DNA of 64,000 nucleotides. Origin: Candidatus Freyarchaeota archaeon (GTDB lineage Archaea > Asgardarchaeota > Jordiarchaeia > Jordiarchaeales > Jordiarchaeaceae). Location: NCBI GenBank assembly GCA_030587365.1, contig JAUQZE010000029.1, positions 60,950 through 124,949 on the forward strand, read 5' to 3'. Every line of letters starts with the position of its first letter. The first letter of the stretch is position 1. This document shows positions 8,470 to 17,900 of the stretch, in pieces. A program made the position numbers and the translations under genes. The notes beneath the pieces were generated by a model. It was not told where the DNA came from and ran no database searches. It saw nothing but the letters and a program-made list of their open reading frames with translations.

Positions 8470-9552
8470 TTATCTTTCTATTATTGTTTCCTCTACGGTT
8501 TTTCCGAAATGTCGTCCACCGGTAATGGTGTAAACTAAGATTTCGTCTCTTGGTCTCAACTTTGCGACTGAAACAGGCTTTCCATCCTTGTTTACCAAGT
8601 TTACCGTTTCAGCGTTTTGAGCCAAAGTTTTTAGGATCATTTTTCCCACATCTACTTCGGCCTTTATGAGAAGTAAGGGTCTTTTTTCTATTTTTACACG
8701 CCCAACCACGACTTCTCGGCAAATCCCCAGATAATCAACTGCGAGTACGTTATCACCAGCCTCCAGCTCTGAGAGATATTTTGTTTTCCTATCCGCCATC
8801 AATACATATGCGTGGACAGCTCCCGCGTTCACTCTGAATGGTCTAGAGGCGGCGAATTCTGTTTCAAGGGTTTCGCTGTGGATAAGAAACAATCCCTGTG
8901 ATTGGCTGCCTATTAGCATTCCTTCGCCTTTTCTTAGGAGTGAACAGGTATCTATGCAGACACGATCTCCTGACCCTACTTCGCTTACTTCTATGACTCT
9001 TGCTGGTACCAAATCAAGTTTTGCGGGCATCTCAATTATTTTCCCTAGTTCCGATATTTCATTTTCCGTTTGAGGCGTAAAGACTACTCCGTCTACTCCA
9101 AGTTCTAGAGTTTGAAAGAGGGTCTTCGCTTCCTCCCTATTTTCAGCTTCAGCATACAATTCTGTTTCAGATTTGTGAAGTTCTGCTATCAAGTTTTCTA
9201 GGGGTATTATCTTCCAATCCTCCGCTTCTACAATAATGTATGGAACGCCTCTCTTGGAGAGTTCTAAGACTGTTTGTTCGTCCTTCTTTGTTTTAATTTT
9301 TACCCAGCATGAGACGCTTTTTTCGTATTCCATAACTTTCGAAATTTTTTCAGGGCTGGTCTCGGTGGTAAGTAGTACATCGGGTTTAGCATTCTTTGAA
9401 AAAGAGAAAATGGTTACAGAGCCTAGTTCTCTGAGTTGGGGTGTGATTGATTCATCAGCTATGAAAGCGTTTATTCCGCTGGTCATTGAGGTTACCGCTA
9501 TTTCTTTCGCTTCTTCCCAACTGTCCTTTAAACGTATTATTATCTTCTTCAT
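8470..9552 (-). CDS. aroB': 3-dehydroquinate synthase, type II (archaeal AroB')
   Basis: This 360-residue enzyme performs the NAD-dependent oxidative deamination and cyclisation of 2-amino-3,7-dideoxy-D-threo-hept-6-ulosonate to 3-dehydroquinate. That is the archaeal replacement for bacterial AroB. Family motifs are GVDGVVFTP, the core VIEVSEVGSGDRVCIDTCSLL, GEGMLIGSQSQGLFLIHSE, RPFRVNAGAVHAYVL and the C-terminal GRHFGKTV. It lies 2 bases after the ADH synthase gene, which makes its substrate. Length and order match other archaea. Confidence 0.95.
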   Translation of the reverse strand: MKKIIIRLKDSWEEAKEIAVTSMTSGINAFIADESITPQLRELGSVTIFSFSKNAKPDVLLTTETSPEKISKVMEYEKSVSCWVKIKTKKDEQTVLELSKRGVPYIIVEAEDWKIIPLENLIAELHKSETELYAEAENREEAKTLFQTLELGVDGVVFTPQTENEISELGKIIEMPAKLDLVPARVIEVSEVGSGDRVCIDTCSLLRKGEGMLIGSQSQGLFLIHSETLETEFAASRPFRVNAGAVHAYVLMADRKTKYLSELEAGDNVLAVDYLGICREVVVGRVKIEKRPLLLIKAEVDVGKMILKTLAQNAETVNLVNKDGKPVSVAKLRPRDEILVYTITGGRHFGKTVEETIIER

Positions 9553-9554
9553 CG

Positions 9555-10352
9555 CTATGTAGACTCCAAAATTTCTAAGGCTTCCTCAACGGAAATCCCA
9601 TTTTTCACTATTTCTGAAACCGCCCTTACAATCGCCGTTGGTTTTTCATGTTGAAAAGCGTTCCTTCCCATAGCCACACCTATGGCTCCCGCTTCCATAG
9701 AATCCTTAACCATCTGTAAAGCTTCGCGGTCTGTTTCTGTCTTAGGACCTCCAGCAATAATAATCGGCACCGGGCACCCCTCAACCACTTTCTCGAAAGT
9801 GCTAACGTTTCCGGTAAATGGAGTTTTTATGATGTCTGCTCCGAGTTCTGCACCTATTCTGGAGGCGTGGGCAATTGCTTTAGGATCTAGCGCATCAACG
9901 TTTTTTCCTCGGGGGTACATCATGGCGATTAGAGGCATTCCCCAATTCTCACATTCTCCTGCTAACTGACCTAGGTCCTTTAGCATCTCGTTTTCCTTTT
10001 CACTGCCTATGTTAATGTGTACGGAAACCGCGTCCACGCCGAGTTTAACTGCTTCTTCAACTGTTCCGACAATAATTTTCCAATTAGGATCTGGTCCTAA
10101 GGCGGTGCTTCCCGAGAGATGCATGATCAACCCGCAGTCTGGCACCTTTTCTAGCTGTCTTAGTACACCCTTGTGAAGTAAAACCGCAGTCACCCCGCCC
10201 CTTGTAACTAGTTCAACCATTTCCCTAATATTCTCAAGCCCCTTTATGGGGCCATTTGTGACTCCATGATCCATAGGAACTATAACGGCTTTACCGTTTT
10301 TTATTATTCGTTTCAATCTAACTTCTTTTCCTCTCAATTCTTTGCACCTCAC
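9555..10352 (-). CDS. aroA': 2-amino-3,7-dideoxy-D-threo-hept-6-ulosonate synthase (ADH synthase)
   Basis: A 265-residue class I aldolase-fold enzyme that condenses aspartate semialdehyde with a 6-deoxy-5-ketofructose-phosphate donor at the start of the archaeal aromatic pathway. Visible motifs are VPMDHGVTNGPIKGL near residue 26, LHKGVL, LIMHLSGSTALGPD, the barrel strands MYPRGKN and GADIIKTPFTG with the Schiff-base Lys, and the phosphate-binding end IIAGGPKTETD plus GVAMGRN. The GTG start overlaps the asd stop as GTGA (10349-10352), so the two are translationally coupled. Its partner substrate is made by that upstream gene. Confidence 0.94.
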   Translation of the reverse strand: MRCKELRGKEVRLKRIIKNGKAVIVPMDHGVTNGPIKGLENIREMVELVTRGGVTAVLLHKGVLRQLEKVPDCGLIMHLSGSTALGPDPNWKIIVGTVEEAVKLGVDAVSVHINIGSEKENEMLKDLGQLAGECENWGMPLIAMMYPRGKNVDALDPKAIAHASRIGAELGADIIKTPFTGNVSTFEKVVEGCPVPIIIAGGPKTETDREALQMVKDSMEAGAIGVAMGRNAFQHEKPTAIVRAVSEIVKNGISVEEALEILEST

Positions 10353-11410
10353 AGAAGATTTTTCGCGTAAAGGAGTTCCGCGTTAAGCACTGCATTTCCC
10401 GCAGCGCCTCTAATGGTGTTGTGACTAATGAGTGTCAAGAGTAATGAATTCTCGTCGAAGCCCGGTCTTATTCTTCCGACAGTTACGCTCATTCCTGGAG
10501 CTGTACCTGCCATACGGTCTAAACGTGGCTGCGGTCTATCTATTTCGTCTCTAACTATTATCGGTTTTTTTGGTGCAGTAGGTAATCCCAGTTTTACGGG
10601 TTCGCCTTGAAATTCATTGAGAACTTTTTTAACTTCTTCAACATTCACTGGTTCCTTGGTTTTAATGAAAACGGTTTCAGTGTGTCCCTCAACTACTGGG
10701 ACTCTGTTGCAAGAAGCCGCTATTTTGAAATCTGCGAACTTAACTTGCTTATTCTCCATTTTGCCTAAAACTTTACGGGTTTCGTTTATCACTTTTTGCT
10801 CTTCGTCTTTAATATACGGGATAATGTTATCAGTGATTAGTAATCCGGGTACACCGGGGAGACCGGCTCCAGAAATGGCTTGCATCGTACTTACGTATAC
10901 CATGTCAAGTTTGAAACGGTCGTGAATGGGCTTAAGAACCATAATCAAACCCATAGCTGTACAATTGGGATCAGTAACTATACACCCGTCCCAATTCCTA
11001 TTCTCTCTTTGAACGTCTACTAATTGAATATGGTCCGGGTTTACCTCAGGAATAATCAGAGGGACATCCTTTTCCAACCTGTAGGCACTAGCCTTACTCT
11101 CAACCACGCAGCCCGCCTCAGCGAATTTCCTTTCCGTTTCTTTCGCTATATCCGAAGGCAAAGCAGAAATAACAAGAGGAGCCGCAGCCTCACCCGGATC
11201 AGTATTAACCACCGTCATATCCCTTAAATCTTCGGGAATATCCTCTGGCAGATACCAGTTTACAGCGGCGTCCTTGTAAGTTTTGCCAGATGATCTCTCC
11301 GAAGCCGCGATGGAAACAATATTGAACCAAGGATGATTAGACAGCATTTCCACTAGTCTTTGACCAACAGTACCGGTACAACCCAAAATTGATACATCTA
11401 TCTTCTTCAA
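10349..11410 (-). CDS. asd: Aspartate-semialdehyde dehydrogenase
   Basis: This 353-residue protein reduces aspartyl phosphate to aspartate semialdehyde with NADPH. The N-terminus shows GCTGTVGQRLVEML. The active-site cysteine is in VTDPNCTAMGLIMVLKP, and AISGAGLPGVPG and VVEGHTETVFI follow, as in the archaeal/fungal subtype. The start is TTG 11410 (peptide MKKIDVSILG). The product supplies both threonine/methionine/lysine synthesis and, through the next gene, aromatic synthesis. That explains the operon asd, ADH synthase, DHQ synthase. Confidence 0.95.
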   Translation of the reverse strand: MKKIDVSILGCTGTVGQRLVEMLSNHPWFNIVSIAASERSSGKTYKDAAVNWYLPEDIPEDLRDMTVVNTDPGEAAAPLVISALPSDIAKETERKFAEAGCVVESKASAYRLEKDVPLIIPEVNPDHIQLVDVQRENRNWDGCIVTDPNCTAMGLIMVLKPIHDRFKLDMVYVSTMQAISGAGLPGVPGLLITDNIIPYIKDEEQKVINETRKVLGKMENKQVKFADFKIAASCNRVPVVEGHTETVFIKTKEPVNVEEVKKVLNEFQGEPVKLGLPTAPKKPIIVRDEIDRPQPRLDRMAGTAPGMSVTVGRIRPGFDENSLLLTLISHNTIRGAAGNAVLNAELLYAKNLL

Positions 11411-11914
11411 TCCTTAACCTCCAGATTCGTTTAAATTTAGACACAAACATTCAAACTTAACTATTATACTCTCCTCTGCATTCACCGTTCATTCCCTCTA
11501 AAAACAGCTTTTCAAATTTGCACTCTCTAAAAATCGAATATAAACTAAAAATAGCAGTATGGTGTAGACCTAAAGCCATGTTTGGCAGGGCATCACCGAA
11601 CCACCACATCCGCATCCAGTCAATAGATATTGGCAGGGCATCACCAAATCCAAACCACCTGACAATAGTACTCCATCCTTAACATAAACACGGTATTAAA
11701 TGTTTCGCAAATACCCAAACTCCAAACAGATCTAAACCATAATTAACAATTTGCTACAAATTTATTTTTGTTTTGATTCCAACTCGAAAACTAAATATTT
11801 AAAAATTTTGACTCAAAGAATAACACATTTATAGGTTGCGTACCTAGCTTGACCATAATCCTTTTTAAACAATACGGCTAATTAACCCTAGAAACCAATG
11901 TAAAGGTGCCCAAA
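11411..11914. other. Intergenic region with a 16-base in-frame direct repeat
   Basis: About 500 bases without a convincing gene. A 16-base sequence (TTGGCAGGGCATCACC) occurs at 11582-11597 and again at 11630-11645, exactly 48 bases apart. The two lie in one short frame (ATG 11578 to TAA, 34 codons) that reads IGRASPN-like twice. This may be a micro-ORF, a gene remnant or a repeat of another kind. The remainder holds the A/T-rich promoters of asd (minus) and L35Ae (plus). Confidence 0.4.
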
Positions 11915-12199
11915 ATGTCTGATGACACAGTTACCGGAAGTAGAAAAGGTTTCATCATAAATTACGTCCACGGAATACGAACCCAAAGAAACAAGTACAT
12001 GTTAATCAAGATACAGGGAATTGAATCGGACAAAGACGCCGCCAAATTCGTAGGAAAAACGGTAATATGGCAAACCGCTTCTGGAAAAAAGATGAGAGGA
12101 AAAATCACTAAAGTTCACGGTAAAAATGGTGTGGTAAGCGCCCACTTCAAACACGGTCTGCCCGGACAAGCTCTCGGAACAGAAATAAAACTAGCTTAA
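11915..12199 (+). CDS. rpl35ae: Ribosomal protein L35Ae (eL33)
   Basis: A 94-residue large-subunit protein shared by archaea and eukaryotes. Seen are the strands SRKGFIINYVHGIRTQRNKYMLIKI, then AKFVGKTVIWQTASGKKMRGKITKVHG and the conserved end VVSAHFKHGLPGQALGTEI. I start it at ATG 11915 because AAAGGTG (11902-11908) gives normal spacing; the in-frame GTG 11906 is part of that ribosome site. It stands alone as a single gene. Confidence 0.96.
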   Translation: MSDDTVTGSRKGFIINYVHGIRTQRNKYMLIKIQGIESDKDAAKFVGKTVIWQTASGKKMRGKITKVHGKNGVVSAHFKHGLPGQALGTEIKLA

Positions 12200-12423
12200 A
12201 CGGCACTCGGCAAAAATAATCTCTTTTTAGTTATTCTAGTCCTATAACTCGGGTTTCATTCCTAACATAAACGATTTTTCAGGTCTAAAACAGTGAACAT
12301 CAGAAAAAGATTAAAAACTCTTCAACCCTCCAATCATAGTGTATAAAAAATAACGTACTGTTCACTCAAAAAAGAAATAGGTTTTAAATCATCATTTTTA
12401 AATGAATAAGTGGGAGGATACGC

Positions 12424-13176
12424 GTGTTCGCGGTTCCCTTTTTAGGACCAGCGGGATCTGGAAAGACCTCACTGGCAGGGAGTTTCGGCGAATTCCTAGC
12501 CGAAAAAGGTTACAACGTAAAAATTTTTAATCTGGATGCCGGAGCGGAGTATCTGCCCTACGTTCCGAATTTCGATATACGGGATTTTTTTCGAGTTTCA
12601 GAAATAATGAAAAAAGAACGCATCGGTCCGAACGCTTCCATAATAAGAGCCAGCCAAATGATATACGAAGTGTCCGGCCAAATCATAGAGCGGATGAAAA
12701 AAACCAAAGCGGACTACGTGTTAATCGACACCCCAGGCCAATTAGAAGTCTTTGCGTTCAAACCCACTGGAAGCCTATTTATGGAAAAACTCCGCGATAT
12801 GCGAGTATGCGGAATCTTCCTCCTAGGCGCAGACACCTCTCCAACCACCACAGGATTCGTCGTCGCCCTACTAATGAGCATGGCCATACAGATTCAACTC
12901 GGCATCAACCTGATAACAGTCCTACACAAATCAGACATGCTGAAGTCCAAAGAGTTCTTGGAAATGCTCAACAACCCCGAATTACTCAGAGACAAAATAA
13001 CCACCACGGAGCAGAGCGGAGTAATCACAGACCTAGCATTAGACGCACTCAAAATCATAAAAAACGTACACCCCGCCGTAAGAGTAATCGCAACATCAAT
13101 AATAAACCACGAAGGATACGAAGAACTCTTCGACCTCCTCCACGAAATCTTCTGCAGCTGCGGCGACAACTTATAA
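12424..13176 (+). CDS. GPN-loop GTPase
   Basis: A 250-residue homodimeric GTPase of the Npa3/XAB1 family. Seen are the P-loop GPAGSGKTS at residues 8-16, NLDAGAEYLPYVPNFDIRDF, the family-defining Gly-Pro-Asn in ERIGPNASII near residue 62, the G3 motif VLIDTPGQLEVF, and the LHKSD specificity motif. Eukaryotic members help assemble and import RNA polymerase II; archaeal members are thought to have a related but unsettled role. The GTG start is preceded by GGGAGG. Its position near rpoB fits but does not prove a link to RNA polymerase. Confidence 0.94.
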   Translation: MFAVPFLGPAGSGKTSLAGSFGEFLAEKGYNVKIFNLDAGAEYLPYVPNFDIRDFFRVSEIMKKERIGPNASIIRASQMIYEVSGQIIERMKKTKADYVLIDTPGQLEVFAFKPTGSLFMEKLRDMRVCGIFLLGADTSPTTTGFVVALLMSMAIQIQLGINLITVLHKSDMLKSKEFLEMLNNPELLRDKITTTEQSGVITDLALDALKIIKNVHPAVRVIATSIINHEGYEELFDLLHEIFCSCGDNL

Positions 13177-13359
13177 CCTCATTCCCCGTTTTTGCTCCTC
13201 CCCCTCCTTCTGCGTTTTTGTTAAGAACCGCATCTACTTTTCCTGACTATTTCCTGTTTCCGTAGCAATGTTTTTATTGTTTATTAGTGAATGAGTTTTA
13301 ATTATTGTTCAGCCGACCGTAATCTTCGCTAGTACGCGTTTATTTAGGTGGTGATTAAT

Positions 13360-13758
13360 TTGATTCTTGTTGCGGATTCATCCTTCCTCCTAAGCCTCAT
13401 TGAGGGAAACAATGAAACCACTGAAATTTGGGGAAAAGCGAAAGCTGAGGGAAACCGCATTTTTATCTCCACGATTTCAATAGCCTTTTTCACTTCAAAA
13501 AGCCTCCACGAGGGAAAAGGTGAGTACACAGATTTAATACTCGCAGTTTTAAGACAGACCCTAAACGTAATCATAGTCGTGTGTGACATAGGGATCGCCA
13601 TAGACGCAGGGCGAATCATGAACTCAACCCTAGTCGGCGTGGAGGAAGCCTTCGTCCTCGCAGTCGCACGTTTAAAGAAGGCTGAGGGAGTGTTAACCAT
13701 CCAAAAAAATAATTATTCTCAAGCTATTGAGAAGGGACTGATTAACAAGCTACTCTAA
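13360..13758 (+). CDS. PIN-domain protein (VapC-like), no antitoxin partner seen
   Basis: The start is probably TTG 13360 with GGTGGTGAT just upstream, giving the typical beginning ILVADSSFLLSL. The first PIN acidic residue is that Asp. A second acidic pair appears in VGVEEAFVLAVARLKKAEGVLT near residue 105, but the last acidic position after LT is not clear (IQKNN). PIN proteins are metal-dependent RNases, often toxins. No VapB-like ORF is adjacent, so this may be an orphan or a non-toxin PIN protein. The active site looks incomplete. Confidence 0.62.
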   Translation: MILVADSSFLLSLIEGNNETTEIWGKAKAEGNRIFISTISIAFFTSKSLHEGKGEYTDLILAVLRQTLNVIIVVCDIGIAIDAGRIMNSTLVGVEEAFVLAVARLKKAEGVLTIQKNNYSQAIEKGLINKLL

Positions 13759-13957
13759 CACTTTCTACTCCGACCAAATTCAATCCCAAACAAACAGCAT
13801 TTTCCACTTATACAATTTAGATTCAATCCGGTTTACGTTCCTCTATACTTATTAAACAAATTTTTTGCACTTTCAAACATTTTCAGAAAAAAATTTACCA
13901 TCAAACTTATATGCATCCTTAACCATTTTTGCTTAGTTAAACCGAGGGGCTAAAGCC

Positions 13958-14389
13958 TTGAAGATCCTTGACAAACTAGACCGGAAAATCCTAGATATAC
14001 TCGAAAATGACTCCCGCTCCGCAGTGAAAGAAATCTCACTAAAAACCGGAGTCAGCGCCGGCACCGTCACAAACAGAATAAAAAAGCTACTAGACCTAGA
14101 AACCATCAAAAAATTCACAATCTCCATCGACTGGAGAAAACTCGGCTACGACATACTAGCAATACTACTAATCGAAACCAAATACCAAAAAACACAGGAA
14201 GTCGCCAAAAAAATCGCCAAATACCCAGAAGTCATCAAACTATACGTCTGCACCAGCGGAGTCTACGAAATCATAGCAATGATAAAAAGCAAAAACATGC
14301 AAAGCTACTCCCTCTTCAAACAAAAAGTCGACCAACTACCAGAAATAGAAAAAATAAAAGACCTAATGATAACCGACGAATACATCTAA
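13958..14389 (+). CDS. Lrp/AsnC family transcription regulator
   Basis: A 143-residue regulator with the usual two parts. The N-terminal helix-turn-helix is LDKLDRKILDILENDSRSA followed by VKEISLKTGVSAGTVTNRIKKL. The C-terminal RAM/ACT-like sensor is LGYDILAILLIET with KYPEVIKLYVCTSGVYEIIAMIK. It starts at TTG 13958. Such proteins form octamers that wrap promoter DNA and respond to amino acids. The target is unknown; nothing adjacent is an obvious amino acid gene. Confidence 0.92.
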   Translation: MKILDKLDRKILDILENDSRSAVKEISLKTGVSAGTVTNRIKKLLDLETIKKFTISIDWRKLGYDILAILLIETKYQKTQEVAKKIAKYPEVIKLYVCTSGVYEIIAMIKSKNMQSYSLFKQKVDQLPEIEKIKDLMITDEYI

Positions 14390-14431
14390 AAACCAAATAA
14401 AAAATATTTATCGAAGAAAACCCACCCCTCA

Positions 14432-14690
14432 AGTCTTCTCCCCAAGCTTAAGACGAGGAGCAACACCCAAAGCCATAAGCTCCTGCAACAAAAGCTTACG
14501 TGTAGCTCATATTAACCTTAGCCACCCGAGTATCCTCACTCTAAAGCGGTCAATAGTAACAGCTCTCGTCTTTATCGTAAACAATAATGATACCTCGTCC
14601 CACAGACATACAAGCATGATAATTATTAGTATTTTCAACAAGCCCCTCCTTCAAGTGGAACGCGGCCCAGTGCCCTATCAGACATTCTCA
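14432..14690 (-). pseudogene. Decayed duplicate of the 3' end of rpoB
   Basis: Read on the minus strand, this stretch matches the last ~85 codons of rpoB, which lies directly upstream at 14902. Both contain AGCTTAAGACG, a near-identical CTCATATTAACCTTAGC segment and CCCGAGTATCCTCAC, in the same order and at the same spacing. The copy has stop codons and lost cysteine codons. Its conceptual translation still shows EDTRVAKVNMSY and YDKDE. It is best explained as a partial tandem duplication now decaying. No intact start exists. Confidence 0.85.
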
Positions 14691-14901
14691 ACCTGAACAT
14701 GTTTTCATAAATATTTCAAAAAATAACAAAATGGTTATATAAATGTTTGAAAATTTATACAACATTTTCTACCGATTTTTACACATCTTACATTTGAAAG
14801 AGAAACCCAAAAAGATAAAAATCCTCCAATGCGAAAAATGGAAAATTATAAAACAAAAAAAGAAAATAAGAGAAAAATAAAACAAAAAACTAACAATTAA
14901 C

Positions 14902-17900
14902 CTAGGTTTTCTCAGCGAGCTTAAGACGGGGAGCGACGCCAAGCGACATCAGTTCTTGCAGCAACAGTTTAAACGCATAACTCATGTTAACCTTAGCAAC
15001 CCGAGTATCCTCACCACACAAAGGACAGTAGTAGCGACCCTTATTCTTATCATAAACCGCAAGCATGCCACATTTCTCACAAACCAGTGTGGTGGTCTTG
15101 TCCGACTCCTCAACAAGCTTCTCTTTCAGGATTAGGGCACAACCGTGCCCAATCAAACAGTCTCTTTCCATTTCTCCGAATCTGAGTCCTCCTTCTCTGG
15201 CTCTTCCTTCTGTTGGTTGTCTTGTTAGTATTTGTACTGGTCCTCTTGCTCGTGCGTGTATTTTGTCTGCTACCATGTGGTGTAGTTTTTGGTAGTATAC
15301 TACTCCTATGAATATGTCTGCTTCGTATTTTCTTCCGGTTATTCCGTTGTACATTACTTCTCTGCCGTTGTATTTTAGGCCTCTTTGTTTTAGTTCTTTG
15401 TATAGGTTTTTTGGTGTTTCGCCGCTGAATGCGGTGCCGTCGATTTTTCTTCCGCTGAGTGATCCTACTTTTCCGGCTATGGATTCTATTACTTGTCCTA
15501 GGGTCATTCGTGATGGTATGGCGTGTGGGTTTACTATGAGGTCGGGGACTACTCCGTCTTCTGTGAAGGGTAGGTCTTCTTGGGGTACTATTAGTCCGAT
15601 TATTCCTTTTTGTCCGTGGCGTGTTGCGAATTTGTCGCCTAGTTCGGGTATTCTTTGGTCTCTGATTTTGACTTTGATTAGTTGGTTTCCGTCTATGGTT
15701 TCGGTTACTGATACTGTGTCTACTGTTCCGGTTTCGCCGTGTCTCATGCTGGTTGAGGTTTCTCTTCGGGTTTGGGTGGGTAGTTCGAAGCCTGCGTTTT
15801 CTTCTAGGAATCTGGGGGGGCTTGTTCTTCCGATTATTATTTCGCCGCCGTGGACTTCGGCTTCGGGTTCGATTATGCCGTCGTCGGATAGGTGGCGGTA
15901 GGCTTCTGCGGCGCGGTATCCTCTGACGTTTCGGTCGGGTATTTCGAATTTGTCTTCTTGTCCTCCGGGGTATTTTCTTTCTTCGGCTTCGTAGCTTCGG
16001 AAGAATGTTGATCTTCCTAGTCCGCGTTCTAGGGAGGCTTTGTTGATTATTATGGCGTCTTCTATGTTGTATCCTTCGTAGGATAATACTGCTACTATGA
16101 AGTTTTGTCCTGCGGGTCTTTTGTCGAATCCTGTGGGTGTGGTTGCTTTGGTGTTTACTATTGGGGTTTGTGGGTAGTGGAGTAGGTGGGCGCGGGTGTC
16201 TGCTCTGGTTCGGTAGTTGGCTGCGAAGAGTCCGAGGGCTTGTTTTACCATTCCTGCTTCGTAGGTGTTTCTTGGGCTTTGGTTGTGTTCGGGGTAGGGG
16301 ATTATGGAGGCGGATATTCCGAGGATTGAGGTGGGTGCGATTTCTAGGTGGGTGGTTTTTTCGTTTATGTCTTGGGAGGTCATTGCTATGTGTGTGTTTT
16401 CTTCTTCTTCCGCGTCTAGGTATTCCACTATTCCTCTGCGGATGAGGTCGCTGAACTTCCATTCTTTGCTTCTGAGTTTCGCCGCGTGTTCGCTGGTGTA
16501 TTTTTGGGTTTTGTTTTCCACTATTATCAGTGGGCGTCTGGCGCGTCCTTGGTCGCAGTTGGTCTGTATCTCGTTAGTGTCGGAGTAGTAGGCTATGTTT
16601 ACCTCATTGTTTATCTGGCCAGTTCTCCTTCGCTTCTTTACTTCCGCCACGAAGACTAGTGGCTGCATATGTACTCCTATTAGTCGACCGTTTAGGTAGA
16701 CCTGGGCGCCTTTGGCTCCCTCCTCTCTCTTCACCTCTTCTATGGGCTGCACACCCAAGTCCACGAAGACGCTTTCAATCTCTTTCTCGTCTGCACCCAC
16801 GGATATGTAGGCTAGAAGCGCCAGGTTTTTAACCAGTCCACAGTTGGGTCCTTCTGGTGTTTCGTTAGGGCAGATTTTGCCCCAGTGGGTGGGGTGTAGG
16901 TCTCGAGCCTCGAAATGAGGCTGGCTTCTGCTCAGGGGAGAAACAACTCTTCTAAGGTGGCTGAGAGCGGACATGTAATTGGTTCTATCCAGAAGCTGGC
17001 TTACGCCGGCTTTGCCGCCTACCCAGTTGCCGGTTGCGAGCGCGTGGTGCAAACGGTCTGTGATGACATCTGCACGGACGGCGGTCTTAATGTTTCTACG
17101 CCTGCCTCTGACTGCGTTCCTCTCAAGCTGGTACTTAATGTCTCTGCAGAGACTGAGGAAAGCCACCCGGAACAGGCTCATCAAAAGATCGCCGGCGAGC
17201 TTCAATCTCTTATTAGCGTAATGGTCCTTGTCATCTTCGGTTCTTTCACCGAGAGCCAATTCAATGATGTGTGAAGCCATCTGGCCCAGATAGAACCCTT
17301 TCCTTAACCGGTCCTTAGCTTCGGTGCCGATGTGTGGGAGAAGGTAGCGGTCCAGAACCTGCTCCGCTCTCTTCAAGCGGTAGTCCCTGGTCTGACCCAC
17401 AGCAACACGCTTGCCAACGTAGTCGAGCGCTTCGTCGCGGGAGATAATCGTAGACGCCGCCTCAATGGAGGGAATCAATTCGCGGACAACTTCATCCTCC
17501 TCAGAGATGGCTTCAGCGATTTGTTTATCACTTTCCAGTCCTAGGGCGCGCATCAAAACCACTATTGGAATCTTCCCGGGAACCGAGGGGAAAGAAATCC
17601 TAAGGGAACCGTCACGCCTCCGCTCCATCGTCACGGGCGCCCTGAAACCCTGAGCCGTGCTGAACACCTTAGCAACATGGGTGGATGAACTGCTCTTATT
17701 AGCCTCCTCAATAAGAATACGGTTAGGGGCGAGATCCTCCTGGGTGACCAGAACCCTCTCACTCCCATTAATAATAAAGTAGCCTCCCGGATCATCTGGG
17801 TCTTCCCCCAGAGTGATGAGTTCCTCCCTGCTTAACTGGGAGAGGGGGCACTTTTCGGATTTCAGCATGATAGGCAAACGGCCAATGTAAACCTCAACCG

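Noticed and set aside
15110..16462. 450-residue Arg/Pro-rich ORF inside rpoB
   Set aside because: Shadow frame of rpoB on the same strand; extreme composition and no motifs.
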